Below are positions 36,992 through 47,099 of a DNA stretch of 64,000 nt, in pieces. Both the position numbers and the translations under genes were made by a program. The notes beneath the pieces were generated by a model. That model saw only the letters and a list, made by a program, of their open reading frames with translations. It ran no database searches and was not told the origin of the DNA. The stretch covers positions 124,001-188,000 of the forward strand of contig NZ_JACYTP010000005.1 in NCBI RefSeq assembly GCF_014841115.1, written 5' to 3'. Numbering within the stretch: the first letter of the stretch is position 1; each line of letters opens with the position of its first letter. Source of the stretch: Photobacterium arenosum. Lineage in GTDB: Bacteria; Pseudomonadota; Gammaproteobacteria; Enterobacterales; Vibrionaceae.

Positions 36992-37765
36992 TTAATCCAG
37001 CCCGTCCTTGCGTTGTTGAATCCTGCGAAGAGAGCGTTCACGTCTGCTATCTTCAAGCGTTAAATCCAACAATGTTTCCTCGATATAAGCCAAATGTGCA
37101 TGCGATGCTTCACGCGCCATTTCCGGCTGCCCGGAAACGATCGCATGCACAATATCGGCTCGGTGTTTGCTCACCTTCTCCACCACCTCTGGGCGACGGT
37201 TCAGGAGTTCAAAGTTTTGTAATACGTTTTGTTCCAGCAAGGGGGCGAGACTGCGGATGATATGCAGCAGTACCAGATTATGAGCGGATTCGGTCACCGC
37301 AATCAGATACTGCATCACAGCGGCAGCTTCAGACTTGAGATCACCCTGTTGCTGGGCTTCCTGTATCCGGCTGTGACAGGCGCGGATACGGTCGAAATCG
37401 TCTTCATTGCCGCGAAGAGCGGCATAGTAAGCAGCCAGCCCTTCAAGGGCATGGCGGGATTCGAGTAAATCGAGCTGTGTTTCAGGATGGGCTGCCAGTA
37501 AGTCCAGCAGGGGATCAGAAAAGCTTTGCCATAACTGATCCGACACAAAGGTGCCCCCGCCCTGACGACGGGTCAGCAGATGTTTGGCTTCTAAGCGTTG
37601 AATCGCTTCGCGTACCGAAGGACGCGAAACGTCAAACTGCCGCGCTAACTCTCGTTCAGGCGGCAGTTGGTCTCCGGGGGACCATATCCCCTCCAGGATC
37701 AGTCGCTCAAGTTCTTGCTCTATGACGTCTGAGAGCTTGGCTTGGCGAATACGCTTATAAGTCAT
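36992..37765 (-). CDS. pdhR: Pyruvate-sensing GntR-family repressor PdhR
   Basis: 257 aa. An N-terminal winged helix ([21 protein letters not shown] and GGGTFV) is followed by an FCD-type all-helical effector domain. In E. coli PdhR represses pdhR-aceEF-lpd, and pyruvate releases it. A perfect PdhR box overlaps its own promoter here, so autoregulation of the whole operon is expected. Confidence 0.95.
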   Translation of the reverse strand: MTYKRIRQAKLSDVIEQELERLILEGIWSPGDQLPPERELARQFDVSRPSVREAIQRLEAKHLLTRRQGGGTFVSDQLWQSFSDPLLDLLAAHPETQLDLLESRHALEGLAAYYAALRGNEDDFDRIRACHSRIQEAQQQGDLKSEAAAVMQYLIAVTESAHNLVLLHIIRSLAPLLEQNVLQNFELLNRRPEVVEKVSKHRADIVHAIVSGQPEMAREASHAHLAYIEETLLDLTLEDSRRERSLRRIQQRKDGLD

Positions 37766-37822
37766 TTATTAGTATCTGCTTCTTGTATTTTTTTATCTTA
37801 CAGTTCGACCCTACGACCGGTT

Positions 37823-37839
37823 AATTGGTCATACCAATT
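37823..37839. promoter_or_regulatory. PdhR operator at the pdh promoter
   Basis: AATTGGTCATACCAATT is a perfect match to the PdhR consensus AATTGGTnnnACCAATT. It lies 3 bp downstream (on the minus strand) of the predicted -10 box, over the transcription start, 58 bp before pdhR. Confidence 0.93.
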
Positions 37840-37841
37840 TA

Positions 37842-37847
37842 ACTATA
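37842..37847 (-). promoter_or_regulatory. Predicted -10 box of the pdhR-aceEF operon
   Basis: TATAGT on the minus strand. The -35 region is not clear-cut. The position relative to the PdhR box mirrors the E. coli pdh promoter. Confidence 0.5.
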
Positions 37848-38010
37848 TACAGAAATTTTACAGAAATAATTGAGGATGTCTACCGACAACTTGATTCATG
37901 TCATGGTACTTCGAGCAATAAATCCCCGCAATTCGGACCATGAAAGCCAAAAATTATCGCAACTTTAGACCATAATCCCGCATGTTGCGAACAAGATTCC
38001 TACAGAAAGT

Positions 38011-38027
38011 TAATGGTCAGACCAATT
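38011..38027. promoter_or_regulatory. Second, imperfect PdhR-like box
   Basis: TAATGGTCAGACCAATT matches AATTGGTnnnACCAATT at 12 of 14 defined positions. It lies 188 bp centre-to-centre from the perfect box. The rest of the 321-bp gap between pdhR and ampD (37766-38086) shows no ORF. Confidence 0.6.
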
Positions 38028-38086
38028 TGTTAACATTTTCGTCACATACAAAAATGTCACTTTTTGTAAAACAGCTCAAATTTTTT

Positions 38087-38641
38087 TTAATCACTTAACC
38101 CGCTTTTATAACACCGCCAGTCAAAGGCCAGTCCAGGGTCGGTCTTGCGGCCGGGAGCAATAAATTCATGCCCGGTGATGCGGGCGCGGGACAGTTGCGG
38201 ATAACGGGCTAACAAAATGCGGGTGAGTCGGCGCAGAGCGTCATACTGCTCCGGGGTATATGGCAGGGTATCTGTGCCTTCCAGTTCAATGCCGATAGAA
38301 AAATCATTGCATTTCTCTCTGCCGGCAAATTCAGACACACCGGCATGCCAGGCTCTGGCATTGAAAGGCACAAACTGAATCACTTCGCCATCGCGGCGGA
38401 TCAGGCAATGGGCGGATACCCGTAACTGATGAATTTCCCGAAAATACGGGTGCCCGTCCGGATCCAGTTGTCCGGTAAAAAGCTGCTCTATATAAGGACC
38501 GCCAAACTGCCCTGGCGGCAGGCTGATATTGTGTATCACCAGCAAAGAGATATCGGTTTCATCCTGCCGGCGGTCACAGAACGGAGAAGGCACCCGTTTC
38601 ACTTTGTCCAGCCAGTGTTGGTCGTTAATTCTGAAATTCAT
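38087..38641 (-). CDS. ampD: 1,6-anhydro-N-acetylmuramyl-L-alanine amidase AmpD
   Basis: 184 aa from the ATG at 38641. Cytoplasmic zinc amidase of peptidoglycan recycling; its loss in enterobacteria derepresses ampC. Motifs are VIHNISLPPGQFGG (zinc His), RAWHAGVS, GIELEGTDT, and TGHEFIAPGRKTDPG (zinc His and Asp). E. coli AmpD is 183 aa, which supports the ATG at 38641 over the GTG at 38674. It is divergent from nadC, as in E. coli. Confidence 0.95.
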   Translation of the reverse strand: MNFRINDQHWLDKVKRVPSPFCDRRQDETDISLLVIHNISLPPGQFGGPYIEQLFTGQLDPDGHPYFREIHQLRVSAHCLIRRDGEVIQFVPFNARAWHAGVSEFAGREKCNDFSIGIELEGTDTLPYTPEQYDALRRLTRILLARYPQLSRARITGHEFIAPGRKTDPGLAFDWRCYKSGLSD

Positions 38642-38786
38642 GCCTGCTGCCTGTTTGCTTGATTTACCTGACACTAAGGATAAAACCTGTAGACGCTCTC
38701 ACTCAACCCGAGAATGCCTTCCCCTTGCCAGCATCTCACAGTATGATCGGCTTCATTTCGACAGCCTCAGCCAACACGGTATATAA

Positions 38787-39686
<900 letters not shown>

Positions 39687-39708
39687 ATACCCACATGACT
39701 CAGAACAG

Positions 39709-39736
39709 AAAGGGAGCGCCAGAGCGCTCCCTTTTC
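39709..39736. terminator. Bidirectional terminator between nadC and glpQ
   Basis: AAAGGGAGCGC / GCGCTCCCTTT, an 11-bp perfect stem with a 4-nt loop, T-run to the right and A-rich left arm. Confidence 0.9.
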
Positions 39737-39756
39737 TTATTAAGGATGAGTCCCTG

Positions 39757-40815
39757 TTAGCCGCGGTTCAGGAAAGACACTGCTTTGTCCGGGAAGTCAG
39801 TGAATACGCCATCCACTTTCACTTTGTTATAAAACACGTCCAGCATGTCATCAAAGTTATCCGCATAAGGGGCAATACGGCCTTCATCGGCACGGAAAGT
39901 GTAGGGGTGAACCACCAAACCGGCAGACTTAGCTTCTTTCATCAGCGGCAGGATGATCAGCTTATCCTGGGTTGATTTATCATCCACCAGCATAGGTTTC
40001 CATGGCCCAATACCATCGGCATACTGAGCCACTTTTGCCATGCCGCCTTTTTCAAACATCCAGTCATAGTTGTACGGCGTTGCATCCTTGCCTTGATACA
40101 CCATGGTCTCGTTCCAGTCGGTGTAGGCCATCAGCTGTACCAGATTGAGATCCATCTTCATGGCCGGCATCAGTTCATCATTGATGCGTTTGAGTTCAAT
40201 CGGATCAAAACACTGCACAAAAGCTTTGTCGTCTTTGCTGTCGTAGCCGTAGGCTTTCAGCACTTTCAGTAAGGCCTTGGAGATATCCTTGCCTTCGTGG
40301 CGGTGGAACCAAGGGGCTTTGATCTCAGGGTAGATCCCTATGTTGTAACCCAACGTGCTGTTAAGACCTTGGATCAGCTCAATTTCTTCCGCCAGTGTCG
40401 GCACAGTAAAGGACGACTTCCACAGCGGGAAACGGTCAGGAAAACCCGCCACCTTGTTGCCGTCTTTATCTACATTAAAGCCTTCGGTCAGACGCAGACC
40501 TTGAATTTCAGCCAGGGTAAAATCGATCGCGTAGTAACGGCCGTCGGCACGGGCACGATCAGGATAACGCTCCGCCACGTCTGTCACACGATCAAGATAA
40601 TGATCATGCAAAACAACCAGTTGGTCGTCTTTGGTCATCACCACGTCTTGCTCGATATAGTCAGGTTTCATGGCATAGGCCATTGCTTTGGCTTCCAGCG
40701 TGTGCTCAGGCAGGTAGCCCGACGCGCCACGGTGTGCAATCACCAGCGGATCCGCCAGAGAGAAGGAAGAGTAAGTCAGTGCAGCCAGGGTTAAGCCAAT
40801 AACGTTCAGTTTCAT
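39757..40815 (-). CDS. glpQ: Periplasmic glycerophosphodiester phosphodiesterase
   Basis: 352 aa from the ATG at 40815. The signal peptide MKLNVIGLTLAALTYSSFSLA fits cleavage before Asp-Pro. The GDPD domain shows HRGASGYLPEHT, the metal-binding YIEQDVVMTKD and VVLHDHYLD. It cleaves glycerophosphodiesters to glycerol-3-phosphate, which GlpT imports. It lies about 95 bp downstream of glpT. In-frame ATGs at 40845 and 40827 are possible alternatives. Confidence 0.94.
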   Translation of the reverse strand: MKLNVIGLTLAALTYSSFSLADPLVIAHRGASGYLPEHTLEAKAMAYAMKPDYIEQDVVMTKDDQLVVLHDHYLDRVTDVAERYPDRARADGRYYAIDFTLAEIQGLRLTEGFNVDKDGNKVAGFPDRFPLWKSSFTVPTLAEEIELIQGLNSTLGYNIGIYPEIKAPWFHRHEGKDISKALLKVLKAYGYDSKDDKAFVQCFDPIELKRINDELMPAMKMDLNLVQLMAYTDWNETMVYQGKDATPYNYDWMFEKGGMAKVAQYADGIGPWKPMLVDDKSTQDKLIILPLMKEAKSAGLVVHPYTFRADEGRIAPYADNFDDMLDVFYNKVKVDGVFTDFPDKAVSFLNRG

Positions 40816-40910
40816 TTTATTATCCATATGTTGGTACATAGACACCCGAAAAGAGTCAGGCCGTCACAGTTATGAAACGGCCCGAATAATATAAAGATTA
40901 AAGCATGAAT

Positions 40911-42272
40911 TTAAGCAAGTGCTTGTTCGCGTGCTTTTTGTTTATGGTGCGCCCGCTCACCGACAAAGGCATACATCAGGAAGATGATGGATGCGATACA
41001 AGAGCCCACCAGCACGATGAAACCGCCATCCCAGCCAAAGTGATCCACTGTGTAACCCAGTACCGCATTCGCCGCGACAGCGCCACCCAGGTAACCAAAC
41101 AGGCCGGTCAGACCCGCCGCTGTGCCCGCCGCTTTTTTCGGCGCCAGTTCAAGCGCATACAGACCAATCAGCATCACAGGACCATAAATCAGGAAACCGA
41201 TCGCAATCAGTGCCAGCATATCAACAGTTGGATTGCCTGCCGGGTTAAACCAGTAAACCAGTACTGCCACAGTAACCAGCACCATGAACAGAATACCGGC
41301 AGGCGCACGGCGCCCTTTGAACAGTTTGTCAGAAATCCAGCCGCACAGCAGCGTGCCCGGAATACCGGCCCATTCATACAGGAAATACGCCCAGGATGAT
41401 TTATCCACAGTGAATTCCTTGGCTTCTTTCAGGTACACAGGTGCCCAGTCGAGTACGCCGTAACGGATCAGGTACACAAAGGCATTGGCAATCGCGATAG
41501 ACCACAGCAGCTTGTTAGAAAATACGTACTTAAAGAAAATTTCTTTGGCCGACATCTCATTTTCATGAGACTTGTCGTAATCGTCCGGGTAATCGTTTTT
41601 GTATTCTTCAATCGCCGGCAGGCCGCAAGACTGAGGTGTATCACGCACCGTCAGCCAGATGAAAACAGCCACCAGGGCAGCAAAAAAGGCAGGTACATAA
41701 AAGGCCGCGCGCCAGTCATCCTGGAAAGCCCATAACCCCAGCAAAAACAGCGGGCCAATCAGGCCGCCGCCCACGTTATGAGCGACATTCCAAACCGAGA
41801 CAATTTCGCCCCGCTCTTTACGGGACCACCAGTGCACCATAGTCCGGCCGCACGCTGGCCAGCCCATACCCTGGAACCAGCCGTTCAGGAACAGCAGGAT
41901 AAACATGGCGGTAATGCTGCTCGTTGCCCAGGGCATGAAACCGAAGCAAAACATCACCAGCGACGACATCAGCAGGCCGGCACTTAAGAAATAGCGCGGA
42001 TCGGATCGGTCAGACACGCTGCCCATCAGAAACTTCGACAGGCCATAGGAAATAGAGACAGCGGCCAGCGCGACACCCAGATCACCACGGCTAAAGCCCT
42101 GCTCAATCAGGTATGGCATCGCCAGACTGAAATTCTTACGTACCAGGTAATAACCTGCATACCCGAAAAAAATTCCAATAAAAAGCTGCCACCGCAGCCG
42201 TTTGTAGGTGCTGTCAACCTTGTCTGCCGGTAGCAGAGGCTGATGCGCTTTGGGAGTGAAAATTCCAAACAT
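40911..42272 (-). CDS. glpT: Glycerol-3-phosphate:phosphate antiporter
   Basis: 453 aa with twelve membrane helices, organophosphate:phosphate antiporter family of the major facilitator superfamily. [12 protein letters not shown] (written here as RLRWQLFIG), [15 protein letters not shown] and [19 protein letters not shown] are hallmarks of GlpT. Partner of GlpQ in glpTQ. The segment lies between nadC and pilA, unlike V. cholerae and E. coli. Confidence 0.95.
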   Translation of the reverse strand: MFGIFTPKAHQPLLPADKVDSTYKRLRWQLFIGIFFGYAGYYLVRKNFSLAMPYLIEQGFSRGDLGVALAAVSISYGLSKFLMGSVSDRSDPRYFLSAGLLMSSLVMFCFGFMPWATSSITAMFILLFLNGWFQGMGWPACGRTMVHWWSRKERGEIVSVWNVAHNVGGGLIGPLFLLGLWAFQDDWRAAFYVPAFFAALVAVFIWLTVRDTPQSCGLPAIEEYKNDYPDDYDKSHENEMSAKEIFFKYVFSNKLLWSIAIANAFVYLIRYGVLDWAPVYLKEAKEFTVDKSSWAYFLYEWAGIPGTLLCGWISDKLFKGRRAPAGILFMVLVTVAVLVYWFNPAGNPTVDMLALIAIGFLIYGPVMLIGLYALELAPKKAAGTAAGLTGLFGYLGGAVAANAVLGYTVDHFGWDGGFIVLVGSCIASIIFLMYAFVGERAHHKQKAREQALA

Positions 42273-42693
42273 TCAGAGGGAACCTCGTTGTTATGATTAT
42301 TGCGATGGTTTTTTAATGAGCGAGTGAGCGTATTCATCAAACTGATGAAAGTAAATCTTTTCGTTTGTGCTCATTTGTTATCTGTGATCTGAGTATTGTC
42401 TTGATAGACACCCAACAAAAATAGTGGTTTTTAAGTGATTTACTGCAATTGCACTGTGTTTATGCTCATTTCGCACCATGAGCACATTCGAGCAAGTCAG
42501 TCTGACTAATGTCAATCCGGCCCTTGATACCGCCTGCCCGACACCGTTTTCTTCGAGCAGCCTCCAGCGATCGGTTGTAAGCCCTGGCTGTTACAGCTAA
42601 GGGGTTGAATAGCACCGAGAAACCAAGATTCACTGCTATCCATATGAATAACATGACTTATTTTCATTCGCACAGTTTCTTCAGGCGGATAGC
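42273..42693. other. 421-bp divergent regulatory region between glpT and pilA
   Basis: It holds the promoters of glpTQ (leftward) and the pil operon (rightward). It contains an inverted repeat TGCTCAT-N8-ATGAGCA at 42463-42484 and further TGAGC/GCTCA words at about 42316-42330 and 42366-42370, which may be GlpR operators. No convincing gene is present; short ORFs on either strand lack ribosome binding sites and homology. Confidence 0.5.
42463..42484. repeat. Inverted repeat upstream of glpT, possible GlpR operator
   Basis: TGCTCAT (42463-42469), eight bases, ATGAGCA (42478-42484). A GAGCA (42491-42495) follows. GlpR as the binder is inference from the adjacent glpTQ genes. Confidence 0.5.
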
Positions 42694-43188
42694 ATGATGA
42701 CCAGACACAGTGGATTTACATTGATTGAATTGATGATAGTGGTGGCTATCATCAGCATACTGGCGGCTTTTGCCATGCCGGCTTATCAGGGATACACCCA
42801 GCGTGCCCATGCAACTGAAATGCTGCATGCTTCCTCGGCGATGAAAACCGCGGTCAGTTTATGCCTGATGACAGGGCAAACATCAGGTACCGCCCAGCTG
42901 GTCGACTGTCAAAGCGGCAGTAACGGTGTACCTGCCAGACAACTTTTCAGCAAAAGCAACGGTGACAGTTTTGAAATTTTCTCAACAGTGACGGCAAGCC
43001 TGTCAGGGACCACACCAACCATCACTGACGGCGCAGCCATAGTAGCGCGTATTCCGGAAGGACAGCGCAAAGGCAGCCTGCCGGCAAATGCGGAAATCCG
43101 GTTACAGCCACAGAGCGACGCCCACGGCATTGTCTGGCGCACACTTTGCAGCGGTGATAACCAGTCGCAATTTTGTCCGGGGCAATAA
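42694..43188 (+). CDS. pilA: Type IV pilin PilA
   Basis: 164 aa. The class IVa prepilin leader is short (MMTRHSG), cut by PilD before Phe8, which becomes N-methylated. The hydrophobic assembly helix FTLIELMIVVAIISILAAF follows with Glu at mature position 5. Cysteine pairs near residues 57/70 and 153/162 could close an alpha-beta loop and the C-terminal D-loop. The operon pilA-pilB-pilC-pilD follows with almost no spacing. In Vibrio this pilus (ChiRP) serves DNA uptake and chitin attachment. Confidence 0.93.
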   Translation: MMTRHSGFTLIELMIVVAIISILAAFAMPAYQGYTQRAHATEMLHASSAMKTAVSLCLMTGQTSGTAQLVDCQSGSNGVPARQLFSKSNGDSFEIFSTVTASLSGTTPTITDGAAIVARIPEGQRKGSLPANAEIRLQPQSDAHGIVWRTLCSGDNQSQFCPGQ

Positions 43189-43189
43189 T

Positions 43190-44890
43190 ATGAGCAGCGC
43201 TCTGGTCAACACTTTGCTGCAATCCAGCCTAATCAATCCGGCTGAAGCCGATCGAATCCTGGCCGAAATGCGCCATCATCACCTGAACGATATCGCGGCC
43301 ATCGTCAGCTCTGGGGTGTTCAGCGACTGGGATCTGGCCAAACAACTGGCCCATCTTGCTGCACTGCCCATGGACGATGTCCACCATTACGATTACCAGT
43401 CGGTCTGTAAAAGGCTGAGCCTCAGACCCCTGATAGAAAGACACAGCGTGCTTCCCCTCGCACTGGACAAGGATGTGCTCACCTTAGGGATCGCCAACCC
43501 CTTTGACACCCGCAGTCAGGACGAATGCCGCTTTGCCTCCGGCTATCAGATTTCACCGGTGATTTTACCGCTCAGGCAGCTGGAAAACGCCATCAGGCGG
43601 ATTTACGGTGACCCGATTACCAGCACGCTGCATACTGCCAGCCTCAACGACAATGAGATAGCGCAGCTCTCAGCCGCCCAGGCTCCGCCGAGCGAACAAG
43701 CAGCCGACAACGACGACGCCCCTGTCAGCCGTTATCTCAACCACCTGCTGCTGGATGCGGTACGGCGGCAGGCCTCTGATATTCACATCGAGCCGTTAGA
43801 AAAACAGTGCCGGATCCGGTTTCGCTGCGATGGCCTGCTTCTGATTCATGCCACTCCCCCTTCAGATTTGGCTGCCCGGCTGGCCGCCAGACTCAAAATA
43901 CTGGCCAGACTCAACATAGCAGAGCGGCGCCTGCCTCAGGACGGCCGCTTCAGGCTGCCGCTCAATCAAGATCTGACCGTAGATATGCGGGTCTCGACGC
44001 TGCCTGCGCAGTGGGGAGAAAAAGTCGTCTTGCGCTTACTCGACAGCAACCATATTCCGCTGGCGCTGCACAGGCTGGGGTATACCGACGGCCAGCGTAA
44101 TGTCTTTGAGCAGGCACTGACTAAGCCACAGGGCCTGATCCTGGTGACCGGCCCGACCGGCAGCGGAAAAACACTGTCGCTGTATGCCGCCCTGAATTTA
44201 CTGAACAAGGAACACCGCAACATTTGTACCGCGGAAGATCCGGTCGAGATTCAATTACCCGGCATCAACCAGCTTCACATTCACCCCGCCATCGGGCTGG
44301 ATTTTGCCACAGCACTGCGCACCTTTCTGCGCCAGGATCCCGATGTAATCATGATAGGTGAGATCCGGGATCAGGAAACCGCAACCATGGCGGTACGCGC
44401 CGCGCAGACCGGCCATCTGGTTCTGTCCACCCTGCACACCAACTCCGCGGCCGATACCCTGAACCGATTACAGCACCTGGGGATCGCGCCTTATGAACTC
44501 AGCACCTCACTCAGTCTGATCATCGCCCAGCGGCTGGTCCGCTGCCTGTGCCCGCACTGTAAGCAACAGACTGACCTAGCGATCAGCCAACGCCAAAGAC
44601 TGGCCATAGACGCATCAACGCCAGTGTTCGCCGCCAACCCTCAGGGGTGTGAGCACTGTAATCAGGGCTACTTAGGCAGAACCGGGTTGTTTGAACTGGT
44701 ATCTTGCAAAGCCAGCCAGACAAACCCGTTAAGTGAAGCCGCGCTTTACGATTTTATGACTGAGCAGGCTGACGGCTTGTCACTGGAGCAGGCCGGGATC
44801 CGTTTGCTCTGTCAGGGCCTCACCAGCCTGAGCGAGCTGCAGCGGGTGCTGGCATGTGACAATCTGCAGCCGGATGCCGGGAGCGCCTGA
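43190..44890 (+). CDS. pilB: Type IV pilus assembly ATPase PilB
   Basis: 566 aa from the ATG at 43190, one base after the pilA stop. An open frame extends back to 43088 inside pilA but is not used. It has an N-terminal T2SSE domain, then ASDIHIEP, Walker A GPTGSGKTLSLY, the Asp box MIGEIRDQETA, and a tetra-cysteine zinc site (CPHC ... CEHC). This hexameric extension motor acts at the cytoplasmic face of the inner membrane. Confidence 0.95.
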   Translation: MSSALVNTLLQSSLINPAEADRILAEMRHHHLNDIAAIVSSGVFSDWDLAKQLAHLAALPMDDVHHYDYQSVCKRLSLRPLIERHSVLPLALDKDVLTLGIANPFDTRSQDECRFASGYQISPVILPLRQLENAIRRIYGDPITSTLHTASLNDNEIAQLSAAQAPPSEQAADNDDAPVSRYLNHLLLDAVRRQASDIHIEPLEKQCRIRFRCDGLLLIHATPPSDLAARLAARLKILARLNIAERRLPQDGRFRLPLNQDLTVDMRVSTLPAQWGEKVVLRLLDSNHIPLALHRLGYTDGQRNVFEQALTKPQGLILVTGPTGSGKTLSLYAALNLLNKEHRNICTAEDPVEIQLPGINQLHIHPAIGLDFATALRTFLRQDPDVIMIGEIRDQETATMAVRAAQTGHLVLSTLHTNSAADTLNRLQHLGIAPYELSTSLSLIIAQRLVRCLCPHCKQQTDLAISQRQRLAIDASTPVFAANPQGCEHCNQGYLGRTGLFELVSCKASQTNPLSEAALYDFMTEQADGLSLEQAGIRLLCQGLTSLSELQRVLACDNLQPDAGSA

Positions 44891-46125
44891 TGGTACCGGC
44901 AGAACGATTAGGTTACTTTCGGTGGCGAGGACGCCAGAGCAATGGTCGCAGCGTCAGCGGCGTGCGTGTCGCTTTCCAGCCCGGAGAGATCGAAGACTCC
45001 CTTCGCATTCAATCGATTACACCTCAGTCCATCCGCCGCATCAGACCCGGCTGGTTAATCTATCGCCGTCATCGTTTCCGGCAGCAGGATCTGACCAACA
45101 TGTTCCGGCAGCTAGCCAGCTTACTGAGTGCTTCTCTGCCGCTGAGCGCAGCGCTGGCCATTCTGACCAAAGAGCAGAGCCGGATGGAAGCCGCCGCCAT
45201 ACTGAACCGTATCCAGCAGCAGGTCACATCCGGCACCCCGCTCTCTGAAGCCGTTGCCCGCCACACACCCTGTTGCGATGCCATAGTCACCAGCCTGCTC
45301 AAAGCCGGTGAGTTCGCAGGGCAACTGCCGCAAATTCTCGAACAGATTGCCTCGTACCGCGAACAGTATCATCAGCTGCAGCGTACCCTGTTCCATACCC
45401 TGCTCTACCCTGCTGCAGTTTGTGTGGTGGCCATGGCAGTAACTGCCCTGATGTTGGTGTGGATCATTCCGCAATTTGCCGGATTGTTTGCCACCATGGG
45501 CCACCAGCTCCCCTGGTTGACCCGTGCAGTGCTGACGCTGTCGGACTACGCCGGCCGGTACAGCCTGCAACTTATGGCCAGCGTGGCCCTGATAACCGGA
45601 CTCTGCCGCTGGCAGTATCGCCGCAGCCTGCGCTGGCAATACCGTTTTCACCACGTAGCACTGCTGTTTCCACTAGCAGGCACCTGCCTGCATCTGGCAG
45701 CGCAAGCGCGATTCACCCGCACATTGGGCACCACTTTTCAGGCCGGCGTCCCTTTGCTGGACGGGCTGAATCTTGCCGCGAGCACCTGCGGTAACAGAGT
45801 GCTGGAGCACACCTACCGTCAGGCTGCCCGGCTGGTCGCCGGCGGGCAACCGCTCCACTCCGCAATCCGGCAAGGGATGGGCAAACAGCGCGCCCTTGTT
45901 CCTGAACGTCTGATACAGCTCATCATGGTCGGTGAAGAAACCGGGAAAATAGATACTCTGCTGTTCGAGCTGGCGGCTTACTATGACAACGCACTGTCAC
46001 AGCAGTTGAAAACGCTGACAACCCTGCTCGAGCCTGTGCTGATACTTGTCATAGGGATAATTATCGGTACCTTGCTGCTGGCCATGTACTTGCCCGTGTT
46101 TGATCTGATGAAAGCCGTTGGTTGA
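44890..46125 (+). CDS. pilC: Type IV pilus inner-membrane platform protein PilC
   Basis: 411 aa. Two T2SSF repeats (about residues 70-195 and 275-400) each end in membrane helices, with three or four TM segments in total. LLKAGEFAGQLPQIL and IMVGEETGKIDTLL are the family signatures. The ATG overlaps the pilB stop by one base, so translation is coupled. Confidence 0.94.
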   Translation: MVPAERLGYFRWRGRQSNGRSVSGVRVAFQPGEIEDSLRIQSITPQSIRRIRPGWLIYRRHRFRQQDLTNMFRQLASLLSASLPLSAALAILTKEQSRMEAAAILNRIQQQVTSGTPLSEAVARHTPCCDAIVTSLLKAGEFAGQLPQILEQIASYREQYHQLQRTLFHTLLYPAAVCVVAMAVTALMLVWIIPQFAGLFATMGHQLPWLTRAVLTLSDYAGRYSLQLMASVALITGLCRWQYRRSLRWQYRFHHVALLFPLAGTCLHLAAQARFTRTLGTTFQAGVPLLDGLNLAASTCGNRVLEHTYRQAARLVAGGQPLHSAIRQGMGKQRALVPERLIQLIMVGEETGKIDTLLFELAAYYDNALSQQLKTLTTLLEPVLILVIGIIIGTLLLAMYLPVFDLMKAVG

Positions 46126-46199
46126 GTTATTTGTCTGCGGCTCGCTACTGACGGCAAAATCAGGCTAAAATAACGGTTCTTCGGATATCTTGATGGAAA

Positions 46200-47099
46200 A
46201 TGAGTAATCTCATGGCGTTACTGACCTACTATCCCTGGCTTTACCCTCTGGCGGCCACTATTTTCGGCCTGATCGCCGGCAGCTTTCTGAATGTGGTCAT
46301 CCTGCGCCTGCCTGTCATGATGGAAAGACAATGGCGCGCAGATTGCGCCGAGTGCTTTTCAGAACATGCGGAAATTGGCCCCCAGCCCGTTTTTAATCTC
46401 AGTGTGCCGGCTTCCAGTTGCCCGCACTGCCAGCATAAGATCCGCGCCTGGGAAAACATTCCAGTCGTTAGCTGGCTCTTGCTCCGTGGCCGGTGCAGTA
46501 ACTGCAAAACAAAAATCAGTGCCCGGTATCCGGCCATCGAGCTTCTGACGGCACTCACAGCGCTGGCCGCCGCACTGGTGCTGCCATTCTCGGCCTGGAG
46601 CCTGGCAGTGATTGGCGCCGGTTGTGCCCTGATCGCCCTGACTTTCATTGATATTGATAAAATGCTGCTGCCGGATCAGCTCACTCTGCCCCTGATGTGG
46701 GCAGGTTTGCTGCTGGCCCTGCTGAATGTCAGCCCGGTCAGTCTGGAATCTGCCGTGATTGGAGCCATGGTCGGTTACCTGTCGCTCTGGAGCCTGTACT
46801 GGGTATTCAAGCTGCTCACCGGCAAGGAAGGCATGGGTTACGGCGATTTCAAACTCCTGGCCGCACTGGGAGCCTGGGCCGGATGGCAGTTGCTGCCTTT
46901 TATTGTCCTGCTATCTTCCTTGCTCGGCGCTATCTGTGGCATCATTTTGCTGCGTATGCAACACAGTGACAGCCAAGCGGGTATGCAGACGCCGTTTTCA
47001 TTCGGTCCTTATCTTGCTCTGGCCGGGTGGATAGCCCTGCTTTGGGGTGCCCCCGTTCTTAGCTGGTATGTAGGGACATATTTAGGATATCCATTATGA
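46200..47099 (+). CDS. pilD: Prepilin peptidase/N-methyltransferase PilD
   Basis: 299 aa, multi-pass inner-membrane aspartic protease. It cleaves and N-methylates type IV pilins and also type II secretion pseudopilins. A four-cysteine zinc motif (CPHC ... CSNC) is intact. The catalytic aspartates lie in DIDKMLLPDQLT and GYGDFKLL (the GxGD motif, here GYGD). A 74-bp gap separates it from pilC; its stop overlaps coaE (ATGA). Confidence 0.96.
   Translation: MSNLMALLTYYPWLYPLAATIFGLIAGSFLNVVILRLPVMMERQWRADCAECFSEHAEIGPQPVFNLSVPASSCPHCQHKIRAWENIPVVSWLLLRGRCSNCKTKISARYPAIELLTALTALAAALVLPFSAWSLAVIGAGCALIALTFIDIDKMLLPDQLTLPLMWAGLLLALLNVSPVSLESAVIGAMVGYLSLWSLYWVFKLLTGKEGMGYGDFKLLAALGAWAGWQLLPFIVLLSSLLGAICGIILLRMQHSDSQAGMQTPFSFGPYLALAGWIALLWGAPVLSWYVGTYLGYPL

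Noticed and set aside
42372..42398. Possible CRP site (TGTGATCTGAG) between glpT and pilA.
   Set aside because: Only one half-site matches; the second half has one matching base out of five.
42478..42600. 40-codon ORF on the plus strand beginning MSTFEQVS in the glpT-pilA spacer.
   Set aside because: No ribosome binding site, no homology recognised, and its start lies inside an inverted repeat that reads better as an operator.
43088..43189. Longer N-terminus for PilB starting inside pilA.
   Set aside because: It would overlap pilA by about 100 bp; the ATG at 43190 directly after the pilA stop fits the family start.
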